64,000 nt of DNA from Serratia symbiotica (lineage in GTDB: Bacteria > Pseudomonadota > Gammaproteobacteria > Enterobacterales > Enterobacteriaceae): positions 1,302,001 through 1,366,000 of the forward strand of contig NZ_CP050855.1 in NCBI RefSeq assembly GCF_000821185.2, read 5' to 3'. The notes beneath the pieces were generated by a model. The model had not been told where the DNA came from. It saw nothing but the letters and a program-made list of their open reading frames with translations, and searched no databases. The position numbers and the translations under genes were made by a program. Of the stretch, positions 33,793 to 44,503 are shown piece by piece (position 1 is the stretch's first letter; each line of letters begins with the position of its first letter).

Positions 33793-35049
33793 CTAATCCA
33801 GCCGGAGGCTGTTGCGTAATAATTGCAACCGCTCCACATCGCCATCGCTGGCAGCCTGCTGGAGGGATTTGGTGGGGGCATGGATAAGACGGTTGGTCAA
33901 TCTATACGCCAACTCGTGGATAACCTGTTCAACATTGGCACCCTGTGCAATGGCGGCCAATGCTTTGGCTTCCATTCCCGCACGAATTTGCTCGGCCTGC
34001 GAGCGGTAATCACGAATGATTTCCACCGCCCCCTGCGAACGTAACCAAGCCATAAAATTGGTGCTTTCCTGCTCTATGATCACTTCTGCCTGCGCCGCTG
34101 CAGCCTTACGCTGCGCCAGGTTGTTATGGATGATGGCGTGCAGATCGTCCACACTGTACAAATAAGCATTAGCCAGTTTGCCGACCTCCGGCTCGATATC
34201 GCGTGGCACAGCGATATCCACCAGCAGCATAGGCTGGTAGCGGCGCGCTTTTAGCGCCCGTTCCACCATCCCTTTACCGATGATCGGCAACGGGCTGGCG
34301 GTAGAGCTGATGATAATATCTGCATCCGCCAGACGTTGGTCAATTTCCAGCAAGGTGATCACTTCCGCGCCGACTTCACCCGACAGCCTTTGAGCACGTT
34401 CGCGGGTACGGTTAGCAATGATCATATGCCGCACTTTGTGCTCGCGCAGATGTCGTGCGACCAACTCGATGGTTTCACCGGCACCAACCAGCAACACGTT
34501 CAGATCGGCCAGCGATTCGAAGATTTGACGTGCCAGTGTACAGGCAGCAAAGGCAACAGATACGGCGTTAACACCGATTTCGGTTTCGGTGCGCACGCGT
34601 TTGGCGACGGAGAAGGAAGTTTGGAACAGGCGATCCAGCTCACCGGAGAGCGACTGGCCACGCTGGGATTCAGCGAAGGCTCTTTTCACCTGCCCGAGGA
34701 TCTGAGGCTCACCCAATACCAACGAATCCAGTCCGCTGGCCACGCGCATCAGGTGGCTGACCGCGTCGTTATCGTGATGCCAATAGAGGCTTTGTTGCAC
34801 ATCTTCGGGGCGAAGGTGATGATACTCACACAGCCAGGCAACCAGGTGTTCGTGGATATGTTCCAGTTGCTCTACGCTAATGTACAGCTCGGTGCGGTTG
34901 CAGGTAGACAACACCACACCGCCCTGCACCAACGGTTGTTGGAGCAAACTGGTCAGCACCTGATCGAGAGACTCTGGTGAGAAGGCCACCCTTTCACGCA
35001 GAGAAACCGGAGCGGTTTTATGATTAATACCTAACGCTAGCAGGGTCAT
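33793..35049 (-). CDS. hemA: Glutamyl-tRNA reductase
   Basis: The 418-residue enzyme reduces glutamyl-tRNA to glutamate semialdehyde, the first step of tetrapyrrole synthesis. The catalytic cysteine is in [11 protein letters not shown] (near 50), the NADPH-binding core is [11 protein letters not shown], and the dimerisation helix is at the C-terminus. In E. coli it is divergent from lolB; here an acyltransferase gene and an IS relic intervene. Confidence 0.97.
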   Translation of the reverse strand: MTLLALGINHKTAPVSLRERVAFSPESLDQVLTSLLQQPLVQGGVVLSTCNRTELYISVEQLEHIHEHLVAWLCEYHHLRPEDVQQSLYWHHDNDAVSHLMRVASGLDSLVLGEPQILGQVKRAFAESQRGQSLSGELDRLFQTSFSVAKRVRTETEIGVNAVSVAFAACTLARQIFESLADLNVLLVGAGETIELVARHLREHKVRHMIIANRTRERAQRLSGEVGAEVITLLEIDQRLADADIIISSTASPLPIIGKGMVERALKARRYQPMLLVDIAVPRDIEPEVGKLANAYLYSVDDLHAIIHNNLAQRKAAAAQAEVIIEQESTNFMAWLRSQGAVEIIRDYRSQAEQIRAGMEAKALAAIAQGANVEQVIHELAYRLTNRLIHAPTKSLQQAASDGDVERLQLLRNSLRLD

Positions 35050-35382
35050 TGCCTAGAGTAATACTTATCTTGATATGGTTTCTCGTTGCAGGGCATTCTA
35101 CTTGATGCACGGGAGCAATAAAAGCCACAACCGAATCTTGCATTCAATCACTAACTGTGGGCCAAGAAAACCAATAAATTAATAAATTACATCCAGTTAC
35201 CAATAAACTGCTTAATCGGCACGCGCCTCCGGGGCGTAAATGCAACCTACGCCAATCATACGTAGCGAAACTATTACAAGATTATGGACTAAAAGCACGC
35301 CCCCGGAGAACGGAGGCGACGAAAACCTTTCAACGAGCGTTAAAGAAGGCATCATGCGTTTCTAGGCAGGATGGGAAAGCGG
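35050..35382. other. hemA upstream region
   Basis: About 330 bases between hemA and the acyltransferase gene. It contains an imperfect inverted pair, GCCTCCGGGGCGT near 35225 and ACGCCCCCGGAG near 35297, about 60 bases apart. It should hold the hemA promoter, which I cannot place. No gene is seen. Confidence 0.3.
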
Positions 35383-36555
35383 TTAGCTTGTCTTTCTAAA
35401 CCTCCCCAAACGGGTGATTTTATTGTAAACAGCCTTTGAGAAACTGATGGAAAAATCATCAACCGGCACAACAAAGCGTGCCAGCACAATGCTGAAGAAT
35501 ATAGACGCGGCCGATACGGCCAACATGCTAACCACTGAATCGTTAGCAAAGTCGCGTGTTAAATATATCGTCAATATAATGACTGGCATATGAATGATAT
35601 AAATAGGGAAAGAAAGCTTACCTAAATAAACGAACCATTTCTTTTCCAGAATGTGGCTAATTACGCTGCTAATCAAGACGCCATAGACAATAAAAATGCC
35701 AGAAAGGAAGTTCAGGATCAAATATGAATGTTTTTTCAAAAACTTCGTTATCCACTCATAACTGCTGCTGTCATTGTGGATACCAGCAAAATAAAACCCT
35801 ACAATAATCAGCAAAATGCCGAGAAAGTTATTTTTATAATTAATATTAAAGACTGAATAGATAAAGCCACAATAAAAGCACACCATACTCAATCCCATAG
35901 TGACATTGAATGGCAACAGAGCGAGCGATGCAATGAGAAACACTGCTAACGATAGTATTTTGTTTCTTTTTAATAAAATACAGGCCATATAAACATACAG
36001 CGAACCGATCAGTTCAATTTTCATGGTCCATAAGACCGGGTTGTAAGCTTGTCCATCCCATACAGGCACACCTAAGAAGGAGCCTATAGCACCGTAGAGA
36101 AATGCGCCGATCAGCGTCGGATTCGCAATGATGAAGCTATTCAGCCATTCAGATGCACCGGGCAAATTATAATTACTCCCGGAAATATAGAAGAGAATAA
36201 CGAACATCAGCAAACACGAAAAAGTGGCTGGGATCGCCAGCCTAAAATAGCGCGTAAAGGATGTCAGATAATAATATCCGTCCGTCTTTTTTTCTATCCC
36301 TCTAGATAACACGATACCACTCATCACGAAAAAGATGAAAACAGCAGAAGTTCCAGAGTATAAAAAGGCAAAAATTGAGTTATGGATATAATTTTGAACT
36401 GGAAACTTCGCAGGTATTTTACCCCCATCTATATTGTGTAAATAGATGAAGTAAACCAAAGATAAATGAGATAACACTACCACTAGGCTGGCAATCCCCC
36501 GGACAGAGTCGAGACATTTCAGTTTTGTTACCATACGAGGAGGTAATGTATTCAT
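35383..36555 (-). CDS. Acyltransferase family 3 membrane protein (OafA/YrhL-like)
   Basis: A 390-residue polytopic membrane protein with about ten hydrophobic segments. The family marks are CLDSVRGIASLVVVLSHLS near the N-terminus (with the conserved R and H), FFVMSGIVLSRG, and YLGKLSFPIYIIHMPVI at the C-terminus. Such enzymes transfer acetyl or other acyl groups to surface glycans such as O-antigen. The gene is visibly more AT-rich than its neighbours and splits the conserved hemA-lolB pair, which suggests transfer. An IS5-family relic lies just upstream. The acceptor cannot be predicted. Confidence 0.85.
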   Translation of the reverse strand: MNTLPPRMVTKLKCLDSVRGIASLVVVLSHLSLVYFIYLHNIDGGKIPAKFPVQNYIHNSIFAFLYSGTSAVFIFFVMSGIVLSRGIEKKTDGYYYLTSFTRYFRLAIPATFSCLLMFVILFYISGSNYNLPGASEWLNSFIIANPTLIGAFLYGAIGSFLGVPVWDGQAYNPVLWTMKIELIGSLYVYMACILLKRNKILSLAVFLIASLALLPFNVTMGLSMVCFYCGFIYSVFNINYKNNFLGILLIIVGFYFAGIHNDSSSYEWITKFLKKHSYLILNFLSGIFIVYGVLISSVISHILEKKWFVYLGKLSFPIYIIHMPVIILTIYLTRDFANDSVVSMLAVSAASIFFSIVLARFVVPVDDFSISFSKAVYNKITRLGRFRKTS

Positions 36556-36644
36556 AAGAAAATCTCTGTAGGCTTATAAGATTAAAGAATAATAGCAGCA
36601 TGTTACCATTTTGCAATCTAGCCACCCCAGCGTAATAATATTGT

Positions 36645-36880
36645 GGCTTTGTTGAATAAGTCAGGAAAAGGGTACCGTTCTGCCATGGCAAATGCTGTTA
36701 TGCGAGGCGGCCCCCCCAGTAGCGTCATTCGGTGAAGTGCTTTTATCATCACCATCACTTCACCCACCTGGGCGTCATAGTCCCACATACTTAGGTAGTC
36801 ACCAAAGAGCGTTTTAATCCAGAACATTGCCGTTGCCCAATTCAACGGCGTTACAAATCCACAGTGCAACGGGAGCGCTT
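36645..36880 (-). mobile_element. IS5-family element relic (3' end of transposase)
   Basis: GGCTTTGTTGAATAAGTC at 36645-36662 matches the terminal inverted repeat of the relic at 6560. Minus-strand reading gives FWIKTLFGDYLSMWDYDAQV and MIKALHRMTLLGGPP, the same transposase C-terminus. Only the last ~230 bases remain. It is adjacent to the AT-rich acyltransferase gene. Confidence 0.7.
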
Positions 36881-37030
36881 ATAAGAGCAGGCATGCTCAC
36901 TGCCAAGGATTAAACCCGCTAAGCTCGCGTGATTAGGCCATGTTGGCATATCATTATTGACGCTACCTCTTTCCATCGTTAGCGTGGGTATCCATTTCGC
37001 TGCGCACGCCCAAAAGGACAACAGAAAGTC

Positions 37031-37645
37031 ATGCCAATCTGCAAAGTTAGTTTGCTGCGTTTGATCCCGCTGGCCAGCCTGGTGCTGACCGCCTGTACCA
37101 CGACCAAGCCGGCCACCAGCCTTAGCTCACCACAGTGGCACACCCACCAGCAGGCGGTGCAGCAGCTTAGCCAATACCAGACCCGTGGCTCCTTTGCCTA
37201 TCTGTCCGACAAGAAAAAGGTTTACGCGCGTTTCTTCTGGCAACAATATTCCCCGGAGCATTATCGTTTACTGCTGACCAACCCACTGGGCAGTACCGAA
37301 GTGGATCTGAACGTGCGGCCAAACGTGGTGCAATTGACCGACCATCAGGGCAAGCGCTACGTCAGCGACAACGCCGAGGAGATGATCCACAGATTGAGCG
37401 GTATGGCGATCCCACTGAACAACCTGCGCCAATGGATACTCGGCCTGCCAGGTGGATCCAACGACTTCACGCTGGATGATCGGTACCGTCTGAGCAGGTT
37501 GAACTATCAGCAAGGTAACCTGAGCTGGGCGGTGGATTACCAAGACTACAGCGGCGCGATCACACCGCCATTGCCAAGCCGGCTGGAACTGAAACAAGGT
37601 GACCAGCGTATCAAACTAAAAATAGATAGCTGGGCGCTCAAATGA
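37031..37645 (+). CDS. lolB: Outer-membrane lipoprotein receptor LolB
   Basis: A 204-residue lipoprotein with the lipobox LTAC (Cys22) after the signal peptide. The mature part has the LolB marks [25 protein letters not shown] (partial) and [16 protein letters not shown] [12 protein letters not shown]. LolB receives lipoproteins from LolA and inserts them in the outer membrane, completing the pathway served by LolCDE in this window. Its stop overlaps ispE by 4 bases. Confidence 0.94.
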   Translation: MPICKVSLLRLIPLASLVLTACTTTKPATSLSSPQWHTHQQAVQQLSQYQTRGSFAYLSDKKKVYARFFWQQYSPEHYRLLLTNPLGSTEVDLNVRPNVVQLTDHQGKRYVSDNAEEMIHRLSGMAIPLNNLRQWILGLPGGSNDFTLDDRYRLSRLNYQQGNLSWAVDYQDYSGAITPPLPSRLELKQGDQRIKLKIDSWALK

Positions 37646-38508
37646 TTCGCCAGTGGCCCTCTCCCGCTAAGCTCAACCTGTTTTTATATATCACCGGTCA
37701 ACGTGAGGACGGTTATCACCTGTTACAGACGCTATTCCAGTTCCTCGATTACAGCGATACCCTGACCTTAGACCCGCGCCAAGACGACAGCATTCGTCTG
37801 CTGACACCGCTAGACGGCGTGCCAGATGAGCACAACCTGATCGTGCGTGCCGCTCGCCTGCTACAACAATATTGTGATCGCTGCGGGCTACTCAGCGCGC
37901 CACGCGGTGCCGACATCAGCATCGACAAACGCCTGCCGATGGGCGGCGGTTTAGGCGGTGGCTCCTCCAACGCCGCCACCGTATTGGTAGCGCTGAACGA
38001 ATTGTGGCGCTGCGGACTGAGTAACAACCAGTTGGCTGAGTTAGGGCTAAGGCTTGGTGCCGACGTCCCCGTCTTCGTGCACGGCTATGCGGCATTCGCC
38101 GAAGGTATCGGCGAACAGTTGCAGCCAGCTAACCCGCCGGAGAAGTGGTATCTGGTGGCTCATCCTGGCATCAATATCCCTACCCCGGTGATTTTCGGCG
38201 ACGCGGAATTGAAACGCGATACCCCAGTTCGCTGCTTAAATGAGCTGTTATTGGCTCCTTACGCAAATGATTGCGAACCGATTGCAAGAAAACGTTTTCG
38301 TGAGGTTGAACAGCTTGTTTCATGGCTGTTAGAATACGCTCCGTCACGCCTGACTGGCACTGGTTCTTGTGTGTTTGCAGAATTCGACACAGAAATCTCC
38401 GCTCGTCAGGTGTTAAATCAAGCTCCGGTGTGGTTGCGTGGTTTTGTCGCGCGTGGGGTTAACATTTCTCCACTACATCGCATCCGTACCGGGCAGTTTG
38501 AGTCGTAG
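37642..38508 (+). CDS. ispE: 4-diphosphocytidyl-2-C-methyl-D-erythritol kinase
   Basis: The 288-residue GHMP kinase phosphorylates CDP-methylerythritol in the MEP isoprenoid pathway. Visible are [20 protein letters not shown], the ATP loop [14 protein letters not shown], and [12 protein letters not shown] near the C-terminus. It overlaps lolB by 4 bases and precedes prs. Confidence 0.96.
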   Translation: MIRQWPSPAKLNLFLYITGQREDGYHLLQTLFQFLDYSDTLTLDPRQDDSIRLLTPLDGVPDEHNLIVRAARLLQQYCDRCGLLSAPRGADISIDKRLPMGGGLGGGSSNAATVLVALNELWRCGLSNNQLAELGLRLGADVPVFVHGYAAFAEGIGEQLQPANPPEKWYLVAHPGINIPTPVIFGDAELKRDTPVRCLNELLLAPYANDCEPIARKRFREVEQLVSWLLEYAPSRLTGTGSCVFAEFDTEISARQVLNQAPVWLRGFVARGVNISPLHRIRTGQFES

Positions 38509-38582
38509 CTCAACGTTTCGCTACGCAGGGTCATGCGCAACCTAGCCCTATTATCCCTGTGCCGTATGCGGTCTCAATGTAG

Positions 38583-39632
<1,050 letters not shown>

Positions 39633-39671
39633 TCCGCTGCCTTTACGGCATGGTTACCCATTGTAGTAGAT

Positions 39672-39713
39672 GAGAAAAGCCCGTTACTGTTGCTACAACA
39701 ACGGGCTTTTCTC
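39672..39713 (+). terminator. Rho-independent terminator of prs
   Basis: GAGAAAAGCCCGTT (39672-39685) pairs with AACGGGCTTTTCTC (39700-39713). The T run is built into the 3' arm. Confidence 0.85.
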
Positions 39714-39782
39714 GCCATCTCAGCCCTAACCCTGCAACAATTCTCTTTTACCCTACCCTCTGATCCCGTGCGGATTTGTTAA

Positions 39783-40061
39783 TCAATGTGACTTACGGCG
39801 CGGGTCGTCGCGGCAATGTTTATCAACGTGTTTGATCCACCAATAGCGTTCTGCTACCTGTTCACGCCCACCGATACGCGCCCCGACCAACCATATCAAC
39901 GCGCCGATAAAAATGCTCATGATGGCACCCTGCGCGTAGAGCGGGGGTAAATTAAACTGTGATACTTCAGCAAGGATGGAATATCCTCCCCCACTGATCA
40001 TCACCACTAGCCCTAGGCCCATAAAAAAGTTGCCCACTTTATCCACGTGTCTACGCTTCAT
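39783..40061 (-). CDS. ychH: YchH, stress-induced inner-membrane protein
   Basis: The 92-residue product (MKRRHVDKVGNFFMGLG start) has two hydrophobic segments and the C-terminal YWWIKHVDKHCRDDPRRKSH stretch in parts. It is a small conserved membrane protein linked to stress and biofilm in E. coli; its mechanism is unknown. The start at 40061 matches the family and a longer form from 40088 is less likely. The gene lies between prs and pth, on the opposite strand, as expected. Confidence 0.88.
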   Translation of the reverse strand: MKRRHVDKVGNFFMGLGLVVMISGGGYSILAEVSQFNLPPLYAQGAIMSIFIGALIWLVGARIGGREQVAERYWWIKHVDKHCRDDPRRKSH

Positions 40062-40504
40062 ATGCCACTCCTTAGTTCCCTGTGCCAACGGGAAAATAAT
40101 GATGAGAACTGTTAACCCACATCGTTAAAGAAGTATAATTCTTAACCAAACCAGGTAATTGCGGAGGCGATCACAAATGGCAAATAAAATAGCCAATGGG
40201 ATAGGGCCTAAATGACGATTAGCAAACAAATTCAGTCATTCATCTCATTAGGCTGCGTTCCGTAATTGAGCGTGACGGCATCGCAGCCCCAAAAACCCGT
40301 AATCAAGGCGGAGGAGACAGGGTATAGAGGGCTATATTCCAGCCCGACAACGCGGAGATAGGCTTTGGGGACGAAACCCCAGCGATGCTCACTGGCACAA
40401 CCTGGCTATTCACCTTTAATTACGCAGCATCAGGGTTTTGTTATTCGTCACAGCGGCGGGTAGACTATGCCTTTTCCCTTATCTTGATCATGGCGAATTT
40501 CCCG
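40062..40504. other. ychH-pth intergenic region with repeat fragment
   Basis: This ~440-base gap contains a fragment of the dispersed repeat at about 40174-40209 (AAATGGCAAATAAAATAGCC then AATGGGATAGGGCCT). A GC-rich segment around 40290-40385 includes GGGG-ACGAAA-CCCC. Promoters for both genes are expected here but I cannot place them. Confidence 0.4.
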
Positions 40505-41110
40505 ATGTGCAGTATTAAATTGATAGTGGGTCTGGCGAATCCAGGCATGGAATACGCCCAAACACGGCACAACGCGGGTGCCTGGTACGTCGATTTACTG
40601 GCCCAGCGCTACCACCAGCAATTGAAGGAAGAAAACAAGTTCTTCGGTTATACCACCCGGCTGAACCTGGCGGGTAACGATGTGCGCCTGCTGGTGCCGA
40701 CTACCTTTATGAACCTCAGCGGCAAAGCAGTGCTAGCGATGGCCAATTTCTACCGCATCGAGCCGGACGAAATTCTGGTGGCACATGACGAGCTGGATCT
40801 GCCCCCAGGTGTGGCCAAAATCAAGCTCGGCGGCGGCAACGGTGGCCATAATGGCCTCAAGGACATTCAGAACAAATTTGGCAACAATCCGAACTTTTAT
40901 CGCCTGCGCATCGGTATCGGCCATCCGGGCGATAAAAGCAAGGTGGTGGGCTTCGTGCTCGGCAAGCCGCCAACCAGCGAGCAGGAAATGATTGATAAAG
41001 CGATAGACGAATCACTGCATTGCAGCGAAATGCTAATGAAAGACGGGCTGGAAAACGCCGTTCAGCGCCTGCACAGCTTCAAGGCAAGCGCTAAGAGCTT
41101 ATCCCAGTAG
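40505..41110 (+). CDS. pth: Peptidyl-tRNA hydrolase
   Basis: The ~201-residue enzyme releases peptides from stalled peptidyl-tRNAs. The catalytic His is in [11 protein letters not shown] (near residue 20), with Asn in [11 protein letters not shown] and Asp in [12 protein letters not shown]. The start at 40505 ([14 protein letters not shown]) aligns with the family; no strong ribosome binding site is visible. The last codons (K-S-L-S-Q) and the TAG stop derive from the outer end of the dispersed repeat copy C. The usual C-terminus would end near HSFKA. Confidence 0.94.
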   Translation: MCSIKLIVGLANPGMEYAQTRHNAGAWYVDLLAQRYHQQLKEENKFFGYTTRLNLAGNDVRLLVPTTFMNLSGKAVLAMANFYRIEPDEILVAHDELDLPPGVAKIKLGGGNGGHNGLKDIQNKFGNNPNFYRLRIGIGHPGDKSKVVGFVLGKPPTSEQEMIDKAIDESLHCSEMLMKDGLENAVQRLHSFKASAKSLSQ

Positions 41111-41240
41111 GTGTACATTGTTGCAGCCAATTTGCACACCGACAGTATGCAACAACCAGAGCCGACATGGAGTACGTGAGAATGATAGGTACTGCTCAGG
41201 GCCAAAATGGCAAATAAAATAGCCTAATGGGATGGGGTCT
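41094..41240. repeat. Dispersed 147-bp repeat, near full-length copy C
   Basis: It begins AGAGCTTATCCCAGTAGG and ends GGCAAATAAAATAGCCTAAT-GGGATGGGGTCT, the reverse orientation relative to copy A. The left end forms the pth C-terminal codons and stop. The interior shares GTACATTGTTGCAGCCA and GGAGTACGTGAG with the other copies. Confidence 0.85.
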
Positions 41241-41651
41241 AGTCTTATGCCAAAGTACGCGTGTTACAGCATTCTTCGCCACCCAATGGCGATAATCATC
41301 TAGCTTGTGGCTGCGGATCGGTTTAGCTTGCTTCGGCAAACGCAGTCAGCCCCCACTCACTGTTGATCTCTTCTAACCAATGAAAACCTCTGAACGGCGA
41401 TCAAATGCGAATGACCGGGTAGAGTGGGAAAAAATGCCTCCGATGCTCTTACCAGGGGTTCACCAGTAATGTCAGTCAGGTAATGCGATCAAAATCCCAA
41501 TCAAAACCGGCCATACCGCTACATCGGCCCATCAAACAAGCCAGATCGAGATAAACGCCTATTACGTGTATAATGTTGGCATTATTTTGCCCTTTACGCA
41601 GTCAGTCAAGCATAAAACACTGATAATTAATATATTTAAGGTGATAACAAC
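41241..41651. other. pth-ychF intergenic region
   Basis: About 410 bases after the repeat with no gene supported. It must contain the ychF promoter, for example near TACGTGTATAATGTTGG (41560s), which has a good -10 (TATAAT). The AAGGTGAT ribosome binding site precedes ychF. Confidence 0.4.
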
Positions 41652-42743
41652 ATGGGATTCAAATGCGGTATCGTCGGTCTTCCTAACGTAGGCAAATCCA
41701 CCCTGTTCAACGCGTTGACCAAAGCGGGCATCGAAGCAGCCAACTTCCCGTTCTGCACCATTGAACCAAACACAGGTGTGGTACCAATGCCTGATCCACG
41801 TCTGGATAAATTGGCCGAGATTGTCAAACCACAGCGTATTTTGCCAACCACCATGGAATTTGTCGATATCGCTGGCTTGGTGAAAGGCGCTTCCAAAGGA
41901 GAAGGTCTGGGCAACCAGTTCCTGACCAACATCCGTGAAACTGAAGCCATTGGCCATGTAGTGCGCTGCTTCGAAAACGACAACATCATCCATGTCAACA
42001 ACAAGGTCGATCCGGCCGAAGATATCGAGGTGATCAACACCGAGCTGGCGCTGTCTGACCTTGACACCTGCGAACGCGCTATCCATCGTGTACAGAAGAA
42101 AGCCAAAGGCGGCGATAAAGACGCCAAAGCCGAACTGGCCGCGCTGGAAAAATGTCTGCCGCACTTGGAAAATGCCGGTATGTTGCGCGCGCTGGATCTG
42201 AGCATGGAAGATAAGGCCGCGATCCGCTACTTAAGCTTCCTGACGTTGAAGCCAACCATGTATATCGCCAACGTCAACGAAGACGGCTTCGAGAACAACC
42301 CGTATCTGGACGCCGTGCGTAAAATTGCCAAAGCCGAAGGCTCGGTGGTGGTTGCTGTGTGTGCCGCCGTGGAATCCGACATCGCCGAACTGGAAGATGA
42401 AGAGCGTGACGAGTTTATGGCTGAACTGGGCCTGGAAGAACCGGGGCTAAACCGGGTGATCCGCGCAGGTTACGATCTGCTGAACCTACAGACCTATTTC
42501 ACTGCTGGTGTTAAAGAAGTGCGCGCCTGGACCATTCCGGTAGGTGCGACCGCTCCACAAGCGGCAGGCAAGATCCACACTGACTTCGAGAAAGGCTTTA
42601 TTCGCGCACAAACCATCGCGTACGAGGATTTCATTACCTATAAGGGGGAGCAAGGTGCCAAAGAAGCCGGCAAAATGCGTTCAGAAGGCAAAGATTACAT
42701 CGTCAAAGACGGTGACGTGATGAACTTCTTGTTCAACGTCTAA
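41652..42743 (+). CDS. ychF: Redox-responsive ATPase/GTPase YchF (Obg family)
   Basis: The 363-residue protein has the P-loop [14 protein letters not shown], switch region [20 protein letters not shown], and NVNED in place of the GTP-selective NKxD, consistent with ATP use. A coiled-coil domain and C-terminal TGS domain follow. It binds ribosomes and affects oxidative-stress responses in E. coli. Gene order pth-ychF is conserved. A terminator follows at 42805. Confidence 0.97.
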   Translation: MGFKCGIVGLPNVGKSTLFNALTKAGIEAANFPFCTIEPNTGVVPMPDPRLDKLAEIVKPQRILPTTMEFVDIAGLVKGASKGEGLGNQFLTNIRETEAIGHVVRCFENDNIIHVNNKVDPAEDIEVINTELALSDLDTCERAIHRVQKKAKGGDKDAKAELAALEKCLPHLENAGMLRALDLSMEDKAAIRYLSFLTLKPTMYIANVNEDGFENNPYLDAVRKIAKAEGSVVVAVCAAVESDIAELEDEERDEFMAELGLEEPGLNRVIRAGYDLLNLQTYFTAGVKEVRAWTIPVGATAPQAAGKIHTDFEKGFIRAQTIAYEDFITYKGEQGAKEAGKMRSEGKDYIVKDGDVMNFLFNV

Positions 42744-42804
42744 TTCGCTTCTGTTGTCTCATGCGATCTCAGTGAATCGCATGAAGACTGGAAAACCCCA
42801 TAAA

Positions 42805-42830
42805 ATCCACGCGTTTGCGTGGATTTTTCT
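42805..42830 (+). terminator. Rho-independent terminator of ychF
   Basis: ATCCACGC (42805-42812), loop GTTT, GCGTGGAT (42817-42824), then TTTTCTTTT. Confidence 0.88.
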
Positions 42831-42872
42831 TTTCATAATGTCTCAACTCATCTAATAACAACGCAGTCAAAA

Positions 42873-42925
42873 ATGAGTACATGGATGAGTACAATATTCT
42901 TCCATCTTCATTTTAAGTGAGTACA
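42873..42925. repeat. Three TGAGTACA direct repeats upstream of the integrase
   Basis: TGAGTACA occurs at 42874-42881, 42886-42893 and 42918-42925. Short direct repeats just upstream of a P4-type integrase gene may be arm-type binding sites or part of an attachment/regulatory region. That role is inferred from position. Confidence 0.45.
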
Positions 42926-42957
42926 ATAGCGGTATAAGAAATAGACAAGGCCATGTT

Positions 42958-44133
42958 ATGCTCACTGATACGCAATGTCGCACTGCTAAGCCGAAAGAAA
43001 AACTCTATCGACTCAATGATTTCAACGGTCTCTACCTCGAAGTGAAACCCAATGGCAAAAAGGCATGGCGCTATCGGTTTAAACTCAACGGTAAATCCAG
43101 CATGTTTGCGTTGGGTGAATACCCGACGGTCAAACTTGCAGAAGCCCGCGAGAAATGCGAGCAAGCGCGTAAGCAAGTCGCAGATGGAGTTAGTCCGACA
43201 CAGGCACGTCAGTTAGATAAGATCCGCAAGGTCAATGACGCATCTAACACCTTTGAGCTAATCGCCAAAGAGTGGTTGCAGATGAAAGACTGGGCCGAAA
43301 TCACCAAAACGCGCCGACTGGATATGCTTGAGCGAGTGGTTTTCCCCGCCATCGGCAAACTTCCTATCAGGGAAATCACCCCGCACCACATTCTTAAAAT
43401 TCTTCAGGAAACGGCTAAGCGCGGCGCTCCGACCGTTGCCGCTGAAGCCCGCCGTACCATTTCATCCGTTTTTGAGCTGGCGGTGGCGACGCTCAGAGCA
43501 GATAGCGATCCTGTCTGGCCGGTGCGTAAGGCCCTTCCGGCCAATAAGACACAGCACAAACAAGCACTGAATCCTCAGCAAATCGGAAAGTTATTAAGCT
43601 GTTTTGACAATAGTCGTGGCTCGTACCAGGTTAACTATTGCATGTGGATTATGTGGTGGACATTGGCGCGTCCTGCAGAAGCCACCGAAGCAGAATGGGC
43701 AGAATTCGATCTTGATAACGCCCTGTGGACCATTCCGGCAGCGCGAATGAAAGCCCGCAGAGAACACGTTATTCCCCTACCCTTCCAAGCTGTCAAAATG
43801 CTCAGAACACTACAGGGTTTAACCGGGCATCGGCAGCACCTTTTCCCGGGCAGGGATAATCCACTAGGTCCAATGACATCGCACTCCCTGAGCCAGCTAC
43901 TTAAAAGCCTCGGCTGGAGTGGCATTTATAGCCCCCATGCAACCAGAACTACAGGAAGTACGCGTTTAAACGAAATGGGCTATCGACCTGATGCTATTGA
44001 GGCCCAACTTGCACACGCTGATACCAACAATGTTCGTCGCACATACAACCATGCAACTTATCTTGATGAGCGTAAAGTGATGATGCAGGAATGGGCTGAT
44101 ATGTTGGACAAATGGGTAGCAGGATTCGAGTAG
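42958..44133 (+). CDS. P4-type tyrosine integrase
   Basis: A 391-residue site-specific recombinase with the N-terminal DUF4102 (arm-binding) domain (LTDTQCRTAKPKEKLYRLND, FNGLYLEVKPNGKKAWRYR), a core-binding domain, and the catalytic domain. Catalytic residues appear intact: Arg in WTLARPAEATEAEW, His-x-x-Arg in SPHATRTTGS, and Tyr in RTYNHATYLDERK. It likely catalysed integration of the island that follows. No tRNA gene lies next to it; ychF ends 214 bases upstream. A decayed paralogue lies at 49304. Confidence 0.93.
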   Translation: MLTDTQCRTAKPKEKLYRLNDFNGLYLEVKPNGKKAWRYRFKLNGKSSMFALGEYPTVKLAEAREKCEQARKQVADGVSPTQARQLDKIRKVNDASNTFELIAKEWLQMKDWAEITKTRRLDMLERVVFPAIGKLPIREITPHHILKILQETAKRGAPTVAAEARRTISSVFELAVATLRADSDPVWPVRKALPANKTQHKQALNPQQIGKLLSCFDNSRGSYQVNYCMWIMWWTLARPAEATEAEWAEFDLDNALWTIPAARMKARREHVIPLPFQAVKMLRTLQGLTGHRQHLFPGRDNPLGPMTSHSLSQLLKSLGWSGIYSPHATRTTGSTRLNEMGYRPDAIEAQLAHADTNNVRRTYNHATYLDERKVMMQEWADMLDKWVAGFE

Positions 44134-44322
44134 AACTTACTGCACTTAGAGAACCACGAGGATAGAACTCATTCCTCAGGATCCACTTTGTGCCAGAAGC
44201 GGGCACTGTTCACAATATCGAGTTAATCATTGGAATGTTGATCGCTCCCATTGAAAAATTTCACAGTATCTAATATATCAATGTAGAGGGCTTCCCTCTT
44301 ACACCTCTAAAGGATAACTATC

Positions 44323-44451
44323 ATGGGTCTTAAACCTGGTCCAAAACCAATTGCTAAATCGACAGGAAAACCAGATCAACGTCGACGTGATAATAAAGAT
44401 ACTCCTGGTAATACCCCGGGGCTAAAGCCTAGTAAATCCACAGGGAAATAA
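44323..44451 (+). CDS. Small basic Lys/Pro/Gly-rich ORF (42 residues)
   Basis: The ATG at 44323 follows AAAGGATAACTATC, a good ribosome binding site. The product starts MGLKPGPKPIAKSTGKPDQR and ends GLKPSKSTGK, so the ends contain an internal repeat (GLKP...KSTGK). It is strongly basic with no hydrophobic segment. A hairpin that could terminate transcription follows at 44457. It sits between the integrase and a truncated helicase on the opposite strand. I do not recognise the family. Confidence 0.5.
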   Translation: MGLKPGPKPIAKSTGKPDQRRRDNKDTPGNTPGLKPSKSTGK

Positions 44452-44456
44452 AAAGC

Positions 44457-44487
44457 TCAGGGTATAGATGTCTTATTTATACCCTGA
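44457..44487. terminator. Bidirectional terminator between small ORF and helicase relic
   Basis: TCAGGGTATA (44457-44466) pairs perfectly with TATACCCTGA (44478-44487). On the minus strand it is followed by GCTTTTTA, suiting the helicase relic; on the plus strand the T run is poor. Confidence 0.6.
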
Positions 44488-44503
44488 TTACATATCCAGA
44501 CAA

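Noticed and set aside
34336..34980. 214-codon plus-strand frame opposite hemA
   Set aside because: It is the reverse frame of hemA, with His/Gln-rich low-information sequence and no initiation signal.
41562..42205. Long minus-strand frames opposite ychF
   Set aside because: Overlap the intact conserved ychF gene entirely; no independent support.
42873..42925. CRISPR-like repeats
   Set aside because: Only three 8-base motifs with unequal spacing (4 and 24 bases); no spacer structure or cas genes.
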